5,440 nucleotides of DNA from Pseudofrankia asymbiotica (GCF_001983105.1 NZ_MOMC01000043.1:80290-85729); one strand, 5' to 3'. Counted from the first letter of the stretch, positions 1 to 5,440 are shown. Program-made: numbers and translations. The notes: generated by a model from the sequence alone, not told the origin.

Positions 1-961
1 CCCTCCGGAGGAGTGGAACTACGAGCCGCAGAACTTCACCGACTTCCGGCTCGGCTGCTATGACATCCACGCCCGCATCCGGGACATGGACATCAACGGC
101 GTCTACGCCTCGCTCTGCTTCCCGTCGCAGATCGCCGGGTTCGGCGGCGCCCGGTTCGCCGAGCTGAAGGACCCCGACCTGGGCCTGGCACTGGTCCGCG
201 CCTGGAACGACTGGCACATCGACGAGTGGGCCGCGCCCTACCCGGACCGCATCATCCCGCTGCAGATCGCCTGGCTGCGTGACCCACGGGTCGCGGCGGC
301 CGACATCCGGCGCAACGCCGAACGCGGCTTCAAGGCCCTGAGCTTCCCGGAGAGCCCACGCCACCTGGGGTACCCGAGCCTGCACTCCGACCACTGGGAC
401 CCGATCATGCGGGCCTGCGCCGAGACCGGGACCGTGATCGCGCTGCACACCGGCTCGGCCGGCCGGATCCTGACGGACCCGGAGGCGCCGGCGAACGCCG
501 CCGTGTCGCTGTTCCCCGCCTACTCGCTCGTCTGCGCCGTCGACTGGCTGTGGTCCGGAATCCCCAGCCGCTACCCCGACATCAAGATCGCGCTCGCCGA
601 GGGCGGCATCGGGTGGGTACCACAGCTGCTGGACCGGCTGCGCTGGTGCGACACCCACTCCGGCGTGGCCTTCCTCGACGGCTGGAAGGACACGACCATC
701 CGGCCGATCGACGTGCTGCGCCGCAACTTCTACTACTGCGTCCTCGAGGACCCGTCGGCGATGCCGTACCTCGACGACATCGGCGTCGACCACATCACGA
801 TCGAGGTCGACTACCCGCACGCGGACGGCACCTGGCCCGACTCGCAGGCCTACGTCGAGCGCATCGTCACCGGGCTGCCCGACGACGTCGTCCGCAAGAT
901 CACCCACGAGAACGCGGCCGCGTTGTTCCGCCACCCGCTGCCCGCGAAGGTCGCCGCCTGA
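1..961 (+). CDS. Amidohydrolase-2 family metal-dependent hydrolase/decarboxylase, 3' part (5' end outside window)
   Basis: The reading frame is open from base 2 without a stop, so the ATG at 86 is internal and the true start lies upstream; about 319 residues are visible. Family signatures of the amidohydrolase-2 (ACMSD-like) TIM-barrel group are seen in order: a metal-ligand-type His in I-A-L-H-T-G-S (His codon 446-448), the A-E-G-G-I-G-W strand (Glu codon 599-601), and the late barrel Asp in E-V-D-Y-P-H-A-D-G-T-W-P (Asp codon 809-811). The end, K-I-T-H-E-N-A-A-A-L-F-R-H, is typical of the family. The N-terminal D-x-H metal motif would be off the window. Members hydrolyse or decarboxylate cyclic or aromatic intermediates in the cytoplasm; actinobacterial relatives beside acyl-CoA genes are mostly uncharacterised. 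The stop overlaps the next start by one base, implying co-translation with the SDR. Family is confident; substrate is unknown. Confidence 0.9.
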   Translation, partial: PPEEWNYEPQNFTDFRLGCYDIHARIRDMDINGVYASLCFPSQIAGFGGARFAELKDPDLGLALVRAWNDWHIDEWAAPYPDRIIPLQIAWLRDPRVAAADIRRNAERGFKALSFPESPRHLGYPSLHSDHWDPIMRACAETGTVIALHTGSAGRILTDPEAPANAAVSLFPAYSLVCAVDWLWSGIPSRYPDIKIALAEGGIGWVPQLLDRLRWCDTHSGVAFLDGWKDTTIRPIDVLRRNFYYCVLEDPSAMPYLDDIGVDHITIEVDYPHADGTWPDSQAYVERIVTGLPDDVVRKITHENAAALFRHPLPAKVAA

Positions 962-1758
962 TGGCCACCCCGGGGACGGTCTTCCAGCCGGACACGCTGG
1001 CCGGGCGCCGCGCGCTCGTGACGGGCGGGAGCCGCGGCATCGGCGCCGAGATCGTCACGACGCTCGCCTCGATCGGCGCGGAGGTCCGGATCGCCTCGAA
1101 CGACGCCGAGGGCATGGAACGCGTCGTGCGTCAGGTGAAGGAGGCCGGTGGCACGGCGTCGGCCGTCTTCGTCGACCTCGCCGACCGGTCGGCGGTCGCG
1201 GACCTCGCCGCGGCCAACACGGACCTCGACATCCTCGTCAACAACGCCGCGCCCGACCAGAAGCCGATCCCGTTCTCCGCCACCCCGGACGAGGTGTGGG
1301 ATCTGCACTACACCCTCAACGTGTTCACGCCGGTGTCGCTGATCCGCACGATCGCGCCCGCGATGGCGGAGCGCGGCGGCGGCTCGGTCGTCTGCACGTC
1401 CTCCATCTCCACCCACACGCCGGCGCCGGCCATCGCGCCCTACGCCTCCAGCAAGGCGGCGATGGAGACCATCATCCGCGTGCTCGCGATGGAGTTCGGC
1501 CCGCGCAACGTCCGCTGCAACGCCGTCGCGCCCTCCATGACGCCGACCGAGCGCATCGCCGGGATGCTCGCCAATCCGGACTTCCGCGCCCGGGCCGTCA
1601 GCCGGGTGCCGCTCGGCCGGCTCTGCGAGCCGTCCGACACCGCGGCCGCCGTGGCGTGGCTCTGCTCGGACGCCGCGCCGTTCGTCAACGGGCAGGTGAT
1701 CGTGGTCGACGGCGGGGCGACCGCCGGTCTGTTCATGCCGATGCCCACGTCCTCCTGA
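961..1758 (+). CDS. Short-chain dehydrogenase/reductase (classical SDR), 265 aa
   Basis: A cytosolic Rossmann-fold NAD(P)-dependent oxidoreductase acting on an alcohol/ketone pair. All classical SDR landmarks are visible: T-G-G-S-R-G-I-G at residues 21-28 (cofactor), N-N-A-A at 94-97, and the catalytic set Asn120, Ser148, Tyr161 and Lys165 (Y-A-S-S-K). The length is normal for the family. The start is the ATG whose A is the last base of the amidohydrolase TGA; GAAGG at 946-950 lies 10 nt upstream, and the frame upstream of this ATG is only the shadow of the amidohydrolase gene. Two deviations: Asn47 sits at the end of beta-strand 2, where Asp (NAD) or Arg (NADP) usually sets cofactor choice, and Ser192 replaces the Gly of the usual N-x-x-x-P-G. 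Possible roles include 3-hydroxyacyl-CoA or secondary alcohol dehydrogenase; FabG-like annotation would be over-specific. Confidence 0.93.
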   Translation: MATPGTVFQPDTLAGRRALVTGGSRGIGAEIVTTLASIGAEVRIASNDAEGMERVVRQVKEAGGTASAVFVDLADRSAVADLAAANTDLDILVNNAAPDQKPIPFSATPDEVWDLHYTLNVFTPVSLIRTIAPAMAERGGGSVVCTSSISTHTPAPAIAPYASSKAAMETIIRVLAMEFGPRNVRCNAVAPSMTPTERIAGMLANPDFRARAVSRVPLGRLCEPSDTAAAVAWLCSDAAPFVNGQVIVVDGGATAGLFMPMPTSS

Positions 1759-1770
1759 CCTGGCAACACG

Positions 1771-1811
1771 GCGCCTGCGCACGCCGAGAACGCCTCGGCG
1801 TGCGCAGGCGC
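1771..1811 (+). terminator. Perfect 18-bp stem, 5-nt loop hairpin between SDR and aldehyde dehydrogenase genes
   Basis: The left arm 1771-1788 is the exact reverse complement of 1794-1811, with loop AACGC. The stem is very GC-rich and begins 12 nt after the SDR stop. No T-run follows, which is common for actinobacterial terminators. Only 27 nt separate it from the GTG of the next gene, leaving no room for a separate promoter downstream, so it may be a partial terminator or an mRNA-stabilising/processing hairpin rather than a full stop. The structure is certain from sequence; the function is inferred. Confidence 0.7.
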
Positions 1812-1825
1812 GCCCATCGAGCGAG

Positions 1826-1830
1826 AAAGG
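1826..1830 (+). promoter_or_regulatory. Ribosome binding site deciding the GTG start of the aldehyde dehydrogenase
   Basis: AAAGG (within GAGAAAGG) lies 8 nt before the GTG at 1839. The frame is open far upstream, but only this GTG has a Shine-Dalgarno-like motif and yields the normal family N-terminus. Confidence 0.7.
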
Positions 1831-1838
1831 CAGCACAG

Positions 1839-3299
1839 GTGGACGTCGAGCCCCGCCTGCTCGTGGACGGAAAGCTGGTGCCGGCGGCTACCGGCCGGAC
1901 CTACGACAACATCAACCCCTACACGGAGGCCGTGCTCGGCAGCGCGCCGGACGCCGGCCCCGACGACACGGACGCGGCCCTCGCCGCCGCGCGCCGCGCG
2001 TTCGACGCCACCGACTGGTCGCGCGACCACGCGTTCCGCGCGCACTGCCTCCGCCAGCTCCAGACGGTGTTCCGAGCGAACGCCGAACGGCTCCGGGAGG
2101 TTCTGCTCGACGAGGTCGGCTGCCCGGTCTTCATGACGCGCCAGCTCCAGCTGGACGCGACCATCGACGAGATCGAGTACTGGGCCGGCCTGGCCGAGAA
2201 CTACCCGTTCGAGACCAGCATGCCGCCGGTCACCAGCCCCGGCGGGACGAACAACCGGACGGTGCTGCGCGAGGCGGTCGGCGTCGTGGCCGCCATCGTC
2301 GCCTACAACTACCCGTTCCAGCAGATCATGCTGAAGCTCGGACCGGCGCTCGCCGCTGGCAACACCGTGGTGCTCAAGCCGTCGCCGCTCACGCCGTGGA
2401 CGGCGAACCTGGTCGCGGCGCTGGCGACCGAGACCGACCTGCCGCCGGGCGTGCTGAACATCCTCACCTCGGCCGGCGACGAGGTCGGCAGGACAATAAC
2501 CTCGGACCCGCGGGTCGACCTTGTCGCCTTCACCGGCTCGACCGCCGTCGGGCGGGCGATCATGGCGGCGGCGGCGCCGACGGTGAAGAACCTCGTACTC
2601 GAGCTCGGCGGCAAGTCCGCCAACGTCGTGCTCGACGACGCCGACATCGAGGCGACCGTGCGGGCCAACGTCGTGCGGGTGTCCCGGCACTCCGGGCAGG
2701 GATGCAGCAACCTGACCCGTCTGCTGCTCCCCCGGTCCCGCTACGAGGAGGGACTTGAGATCGCCGCCGCCACCGCGCTCCAGATCCCCTGGGGCGACCC
2801 GCGCGACGAGCGCACCCACATGGGGCCACTGATCAGCGCCGCGCAGCGGGCGAGCGTGCTCGCCCGCGTCGAGCGCGGGCTCGCCGAGGGCGGGCGGCTG
2901 GTGGCCGGCGGGCACGCCATCGGCGACCACGGCTACTTCGTCGAGCCGACGGTGATCGCCGACGTGGACCCCGACGCGTCGCTCGCCCAGGAGGAGGTCT
3001 TCGGCCCGGTCCTCGCGGTGATCCCCTACGACACCGACGACGAGGCGGTCGCGATCGCGAACAACTCCGTCTTCGGGCTGGCCGGCGCGGTCGCCTCCGC
3101 CGACCAGGACCGGGCGGTACGGATCGCCCGCCGGCTGCGCACCGCGCTGGTCGACGTCAACGGGGCCACCTACTACAGCGTCGACACGCCGCGCGGCGGG
3201 ATCCGCCAGAGCGGTGTCTCCGACGAGTACGGCGTGCCCGGGCTGGAGGCCTACCTGGAGACCAGGATCATCAGCACGCCCGCCACCCCCGGGGCCTAG
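1839..3299 (+). CDS. NAD(P)-dependent aldehyde dehydrogenase, 486 aa
   Basis: Oxidises an aldehyde to a carboxylate with NAD(P) in the cytoplasm. The length matches the aldehyde dehydrogenase superfamily (about 480-500 aa). Motifs in order: catalytic Asn157 in A-Y-N-Y-P; Lys180 in V-L-K-P-S; the cofactor loop F-T-G-S-T-A-V-G at 231-238; general-base Glu255 in L-E-L-G-G-K; the nucleophile Cys289 in S-G-Q-G-C-S; and Glu386 in E-E-V-F-G-P. All catalytic residues are present, so the enzyme should be active. The start is GTG at 1839, chosen for its ribosome binding site and because the encoded N-terminus (L-L-V-D-G-K-L-V) is typical of the family. It follows the SDR by 80 nt containing a strong hairpin, and is followed 14 nt after its TAG by a second hairpin. 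An SDR plus aldehyde dehydrogenase pair suggests stepwise alcohol-to-acid oxidation, but the substrate cannot be assigned. Confidence 0.95.
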   Translation: MDVEPRLLVDGKLVPAATGRTYDNINPYTEAVLGSAPDAGPDDTDAALAAARRAFDATDWSRDHAFRAHCLRQLQTVFRANAERLREVLLDEVGCPVFMTRQLQLDATIDEIEYWAGLAENYPFETSMPPVTSPGGTNNRTVLREAVGVVAAIVAYNYPFQQIMLKLGPALAAGNTVVLKPSPLTPWTANLVAALATETDLPPGVLNILTSAGDEVGRTITSDPRVDLVAFTGSTAVGRAIMAAAAPTVKNLVLELGGKSANVVLDDADIEATVRANVVRVSRHSGQGCSNLTRLLLPRSRYEEGLEIAAATALQIPWGDPRDERTHMGPLISAAQRASVLARVERGLAEGGRLVAGGHAIGDHGYFVEPTVIADVDPDASLAQEEVFGPVLAVIPYDTDDEAVAIANNSVFGLAGAVASADQDRAVRIARRLRTALVDVNGATYYSVDTPRGGIRQSGVSDEYGVPGLEAYLETRIISTPATPGA

Positions 3300-3313
3300 C
3301 CCACACGCACGCA

Positions 3314-3354
3314 GGCCCGCGGCCCGTCCTCGGTGAGAGGACGGGCCGCGGGCC
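3314..3354. terminator. Bidirectional terminator hairpin between convergent genes
   Basis: The left arm 3314-3331 is the exact reverse complement of 3337-3354: an 18-bp GC-rich stem with the 5-nt loop GGTGA. It lies 14 nt after the aldehyde dehydrogenase stop and 45 nt from the stop of the convergent enoyl-CoA hydratase gene. There is no T-run on either side. Its placement between two convergent 3' ends is the main argument for termination in both directions. Confidence 0.85.
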
Positions 3355-3399
3355 CTGGCGCCGGTCCCGACGGGCCACGGCGCGCGCTGGGTGCGGCCG

Positions 3400-4215
3400 C
3401 TACCGGCCCTGGTACCTCGGCGTCGGCTGGCGCGCGGCCGCCGCGGCCCAGGCCGCCTTGGTGTCCTCGGTGCTGCGCAGCAGGTACGCGTACGCCCGCT
3501 CGAGCTCGTAGTCCTCGTCGACGTCCATGGCGCGGTTGACCAGGCGCTTGGTGAGCGCCATCGTCAGCGGCGGACGGGCGGCGATGTCCGCGGCCAGCGC
3601 CAGCGCCTCCTTGAGGCACGACTCGACCGGCACGACCCGGTTGACGAGCCCGCGCGCGAGCGCCTCCTGCGCGTCGATCTTCTTGCCGGTCAGGGCCAGC
3701 TCCATCGCCAGGTGCTTGCCGATCATCTTCGGCAGGTAGTTCGTCGTCGTCGCGAACGGGTTGACACCCAGCTCGACCTCGATGGCGCCGAAGACCGCGT
3801 TCTCGCCTGCGATGATCAGGTCGCACATGTGCGCGAGCTCCCAGCCCCCGCCGAGCGCGTACCCGTTGACCGCGGCGATCAGCGGCTTCTTGAACGCCAT
3901 CAGCGTCTTCCACATCAGGCCGTACGAGTAGTCGTACGCGAGCCGCTGGGGCATCGTGGCGTTCGCGTCATACTCGGTCCGCGGCTTGGGCTTGTTGCGC
4001 AGGTCGGCGCCGGCGCTGAAGGCGCGGCCACGACCGGTGATGACCACCACCCGCACCTCGGGGTCCCGGTCGAACGCGGTCAGCGCCGCGCTGATCTCGC
4101 TCTCGGTGGAGAGCGGGTCGATGGGGTTGAGCCGGTCGGGCTGGTTCAGCTCCAGCAACGCGACGCCCTTGTCGTCCTGGGAGACGACGATCTTCTCGAA
4201 CTCGGGTTCAGTCAA
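3400..4215 (-). CDS. Enoyl-CoA hydratase/isomerase (crotonase) family protein, 271 aa
   Basis: A crotonase-fold enzyme, most likely hydrating a 2-enoyl-CoA to a 3-hydroxyacyl-CoA in a beta-oxidation-like pathway. Seen: the oxyanion-hole motif A-F-S-A-G-A-D-L (Ala68 region), then N-G-Y-A-L-G-G-G-W-E-L-A at 117-128. By comparison with rat mitochondrial crotonase both catalytic glutamates are kept, as Glu126 and Glu146, which favours hydratase over isomerase. The loop after Glu146 is unusual: G-V-N-P-F-A-T-T-T-N-Y-L-P (150-162) replaces the common G-x-x-P-x-x-G-G-T-Q-R-L, so substrate choice may differ. The TTG start at 4215 is chosen because a perfect AAGGAGG lies 5 nt upstream and the protein then begins like its family. 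A frame extension to an ATG at 4323 would translate through the promoter and add 36 residues unlike the family. The gene is divergent from the second SDR and convergent with the aldehyde dehydrogenase. Confidence 0.93.
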   Translation of the reverse strand: MTEPEFEKIVVSQDDKGVALLELNQPDRLNPIDPLSTESEISAALTAFDRDPEVRVVVITGRGRAFSAGADLRNKPKPRTEYDANATMPQRLAYDYSYGLMWKTLMAFKKPLIAAVNGYALGGGWELAHMCDLIIAGENAVFGAIEVELGVNPFATTTNYLPKMIGKHLAMELALTGKKIDAQEALARGLVNRVVPVESCLKEALALAADIAARPPLTMALTKRLVNRAMDVDEDYELERAYAYLLRSTEDTKAAWAAAAARQPTPRYQGR

Positions 4216-4220
4216 CTTTG

Positions 4221-4227
4221 CCTCCTT
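4221..4227 (-). promoter_or_regulatory. Strong Shine-Dalgarno site fixing the TTG start of the enoyl-CoA hydratase
   Basis: On the minus strand the sequence reads AAGGAGG, then CAAAG, then TTG. This is a full anti-16S match at ideal spacing and decides the start against the in-frame ATG 108 nt upstream. Confidence 0.88.
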
Positions 4228-4282
4228 GGATCCAGGATACGGTAGCGAGATTCGGTCGGCGCGTCGATACAGTCCGCACCAC

Positions 4283-4311
4283 ATGACATCTTGATATAGT
4301 TTCACTATATT
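4283..4311 (+). promoter_or_regulatory. Sigma70-like promoter for the second SDR (rightward)
   Basis: The -35 element ATGACA (4283-4288, 5/6 to TTGACA) and the -10 element TATATT (4306-4311, 5/6 to TATAAT) are separated by exactly 17 nt. Transcription would begin near 4318, giving a leader of about 68 nt to the ATG at 4386. The operator palindrome occupies the spacer and most of the -10, so a bound protein would block RNA polymerase. An alternative, TTGATA (4291-4296) with TATGGT (4315-4320), has an 18-nt spacer and a weaker -10. Confidence 0.6.
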
Positions 4312-4323
4312 GACTATGGTCAT
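4293..4323 (-). promoter_or_regulatory. Weak candidate promoter for the enoyl-CoA hydratase (leftward)
   Basis: On the minus strand ATGACC (4323-4318) and TATATC (4298-4293) each match consensus at 4/6, with a long 19-nt spacer. Transcription would begin near 4286, about 70 nt before the TTG start. The elements overlap the rightward promoter and operator. The match is poor and rests partly on the symmetry of the region; another sigma factor or another site may be used. Confidence 0.3.
4294..4310. promoter_or_regulatory. Palindromic operator in the divergent intergenic region
   Basis: ATATAGT-TTC-ACTATAT is a perfect 7+3+7 inverted repeat. It lies in an AT-rich island (8 G/C among the 30 bases 4291-4320) inside very GC-rich DNA. 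It is nearly equidistant from the two divergent starts (about 84 nt to the ATG at 4386 and 87 nt to the TTG at 4215). Such palindromes over a promoter are typical sites for dimeric repressors such as TetR or GntR family proteins, which often control acyl-CoA catabolic genes; the regulator is not in the window and its family is inference. Confidence 0.7.
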
Positions 4324-4385
4324 GCATAAGCGAGATCTTGCCGGCGCATGTACGCGGCACCCGGTCCGAGCGCGTGGGAGAAGCG

Positions 4386-5183
4386 ATGGGCACGAAGGCA
4401 GCCATAGTCACCGGCGGATCCAAGGGCATCGGAGCCGCGATCGCCGAGCGTCTCGTCCGCCAGGGAACAGCCGTGATGATCACTGCCCGGAAACGCGAGC
4501 CGCTGGAGCGGACGGCCGAGCGGCTGCGGGCGCTGGGCGGCGGCGAGGTCGCCTTCCAGGTCGGCCACGCCGGCAGCCCCGAGGACGCCGAGGCGTGCAT
4601 GGCCGCGACGATGAGCGCGTTCGGCTCGGTCGACATCCTGGTCAACAACGCGGCGACCAGCCCGTACCACGGCCCGGTCATCGAGGTCGACATCCCGCGG
4701 CTCGACAAGACGATCGAGGTGAACCTGCGCGGCCCGCTGCTGTGGAGCCAGGCCGCCTGGCGGGCCCACATGGGACGCCACGGCGGCTCGATTCTGAACA
4801 TCTCCTCCATCGGAGGCCAGGCCTACACCAGCGACAACGGCGTCTATGCCATGACCAAGGCCGGGCTGGACTTCCTCACCCGCTTCCTCGCCGTGGAGCT
4901 CGCGCCGACGGTGCGGGTGAACGCGATCGCCCCAGGCCTCGTCGCCACCGAGATGGCCGAGGCGCTGTGGAACGGACCCAACGTCCGGGTGCCGCCGATG
5001 GGCCGCGTCGGCACCCCCGAGGACATCGCCGCGGCCGCCGTCTACCTGCTCGGCGACGAGGCCGGCTGGGTCACCGGCCAGGTTCTCGACGTCGACGGCG
5101 GTGCCCTGATCTGCGACTTCGAGCGCTACCGCCGCCGGCCAAAGCCGGCGGTCCCGCTGCCTGCTCCCGAAGCGGGCGCCTGA
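4386..5183 (+). CDS. Short-chain dehydrogenase/reductase (classical SDR), 265 aa
   Basis: An NAD(P)(H)-dependent Rossmann-fold oxidoreductase. Seen: T-G-G-S-K-G-I-G at residues 9-16, N-N-A-A at 87-90, and catalytic Asn113, Ser141, Tyr154 and Lys158 (Y-A-M-T-K), then N-A-I-A-P-G. Lys13 in the glycine motif and Arg35 after beta-strand 2 favour NADP(H), by the known rule for classical SDRs. The last 24 or so residues, after V-D-G-G-A-L, form an Arg- and Pro-rich tail that is not part of the core fold. The start is ATG 4386, with GGGAG at 4376-4380 upstream; in-frame GTG 4374 and TTG 4338 would only add residues before the first beta-strand. It is the first gene right of the operator and is followed after 66 nt by an acyl-CoA dehydrogenase, so a 3-hydroxyacyl-CoA dehydrogenase role is plausible but unproven. 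It is clearly diverged from the other SDR in the window, not a recent copy. Confidence 0.93.
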   Translation: MGTKAAIVTGGSKGIGAAIAERLVRQGTAVMITARKREPLERTAERLRALGGGEVAFQVGHAGSPEDAEACMAATMSAFGSVDILVNNAATSPYHGPVIEVDIPRLDKTIEVNLRGPLLWSQAAWRAHMGRHGGSILNISSIGGQAYTSDNGVYAMTKAGLDFLTRFLAVELAPTVRVNAIAPGLVATEMAEALWNGPNVRVPPMGRVGTPEDIAAAAVYLLGDEAGWVTGQVLDVDGGALICDFERYRRRPKPAVPLPAPEAGA

Positions 5184-5249
5184 ACAGTCGTCCGGCCGCC
5201 GTGACGCCATGTCAGCGGGACGGCACCTCACCACGACCGGGAGCAACCT

Positions 5250-5440
5250 ATGTGGAACTTCGCCACCGAACCCGAGTACCAGGAGAAGCTCACCTGGGCG
5301 GACGAGTTCGTGCGCGCCGAGATCCTCCCCCTGGAGGCGTTGAGCCTCGATCGGCAGACCCTGCACGCCCGCACCGCCCCGCTGCGCCAGCAGGTCAAGG
5401 ACGCCGGGCTGTGGGCCTGCCACCTCGGCCCGGAGCTGGG
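5250..5440 (+). CDS. Acyl-CoA dehydrogenase, N-terminal part (runs off the window)
   Basis: Starts at ATG 5250 with GGAG at 5240-5243 six nt upstream and stays open to the window end (63 complete codons). The opening M-W-N-F-A-T-E-P-E-Y, the helix with W-A-D-E-F-V-R-A-E-I-L-P-L-E, and V-K-D-A-G-L-W-A-C-H-L-G-P-E-L-G match the N-terminal helical domain of FadE-type acyl-CoA dehydrogenases as found in actinobacteria. These FAD enzymes make the trans-2-enoyl-CoA in the first step of beta-oxidation. The flavin-binding and catalytic-base regions lie outside the window, so activity and chain-length class cannot be judged. It is probably co-transcribed with the SDR 66 nt upstream, since no hairpin of terminator strength lies between them. 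Confidence 0.85.
   Translation, partial: MWNFATEPEYQEKLTWADEFVRAEILPLEALSLDRQTLHARTAPLRQQVKDAGLWACHLGPEL

Larger units (their letters stand above)
4282..4324. repeat. Outer inverted repeat CATGAC/GTCATG enclosing the operator
   Basis: CATGAC at 4282-4287 and its reverse complement GTCATG at 4319-4324 flank the central palindrome almost symmetrically (centres 4303 and 4302). The arms contribute the candidate -35 elements of both divergent promoters (ATGACA rightward, ATGACC leftward). They could alternatively be part of an extended protein-binding site. Six-base arms alone could be chance; the nesting is what makes them notable. Confidence 0.45.

Noticed and set aside
550..960. N-terminal extension of the first SDR back to 550
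   Set aside because: This is the amidohydrolase gene read in another frame, Arg/Pro-rich and featureless. The SDR begins naturally at the ATG at 961.
1296..1838. N-terminal extension of the aldehyde dehydrogenase frame back to 1296, suggesting a fusion
   Set aside because: The extra residues are an out-of-frame translation of the SDR gene plus the hairpin; a normal aldehyde dehydrogenase N-terminus and ribosome binding site occur at 1839.
850..2930. Long open frames on the minus strand opposite the SDR and aldehyde dehydrogenase genes (for example 850-1836 and 1440-2930)
   Set aside because: They encode Arg-, Gly- and Ala-rich low-complexity translations with no recognisable fold, and exist because stops are rare in GC-rich antisense frames. 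The plus-strand genes in the same DNA carry complete catalytic motifs.
5132..5151. Inverted repeat CCGCCGGC-CAAA-GCCGGCGG
   Set aside because: An 8-bp stem lying inside the SDR coding sequence near its 3' end; such short GC-only repeats are expected by chance in this DNA.
961..5183. The two SDRs as a recent tandem duplication, since both are 265 aa
   Set aside because: Outside the shared family motifs their sequences differ throughout and the N-terminal and C-terminal lengths are differently distributed, so the equal length is coincidence.
5189..5222. Possible stem CGTCC/GGACG with an inner TGAC/GTCA between the second SDR and the acyl-CoA dehydrogenase
   Set aside because: Arms of 4-5 bp with mismatched spacing are too weak for a terminator; the 66-nt gap looks like an ordinary intra-operon spacer.
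4320..5423. Long minus-strand open frame across the second SDR and the acyl-CoA dehydrogenase start
   Set aside because: Antisense shadow of two clear genes; no conserved motif is visible and it would read through the SDR catalytic region.

Overview
This window looks like chromosome from a high-GC actinobacterium (Frankia, Pseudonocardia or Mycobacterium type). The coding DNA is strongly GC-rich, with G or C in almost every third codon position. GTG and TTG starts are used, and the gene families are typical of the large lipid, terpenoid and aromatic catabolism repertoires of these bacteria. The genus assignment is inference only. I see no tRNA, rRNA, CRISPR array, transposase or phage gene.

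Layout. Bases 1-3299 hold a rightward run of three genes: an amidohydrolase-2 family metal-dependent hydrolase (5' end outside the window), a short-chain dehydrogenase/reductase (SDR) whose start codon overlaps the amidohydrolase stop by one base, and an NAD(P)-dependent aldehyde dehydrogenase (GTG start). A perfect 18-bp hairpin separates the second and third genes. A second perfect 18-bp hairpin at 3314-3354 lies between the convergent aldehyde dehydrogenase and a leftward enoyl-CoA hydratase/isomerase gene (3400-4215, TTG start). Next comes a 170-bp divergent intergenic region with a sharply AT-rich core. It contains a 17-bp palindrome embedded in a good sigma70-like promoter, which I read as a shared operator/promoter. 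Rightward from it are a second SDR (4386-5183) and the beginning of an acyl-CoA dehydrogenase (5250 to the window end).

How the genes fit together. Acyl-CoA dehydrogenase, enoyl-CoA hydratase and an SDR (possible 3-hydroxyacyl-CoA dehydrogenase) are the three activities of a beta-oxidation-like cycle. The aldehyde dehydrogenase and the other SDR could oxidise an alcohol to an aldehyde and then to an acid upstream of CoA activation. The amidohydrolase could hydrolyse or decarboxylate a ring or side-chain intermediate. The substrate cannot be read from the sequence. The overall picture is an ordinary but probably substrate-specific catabolic cluster. The most informative non-coding feature is the divergent operator/promoter. 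I found nothing that supports a previously undescribed biological system here.
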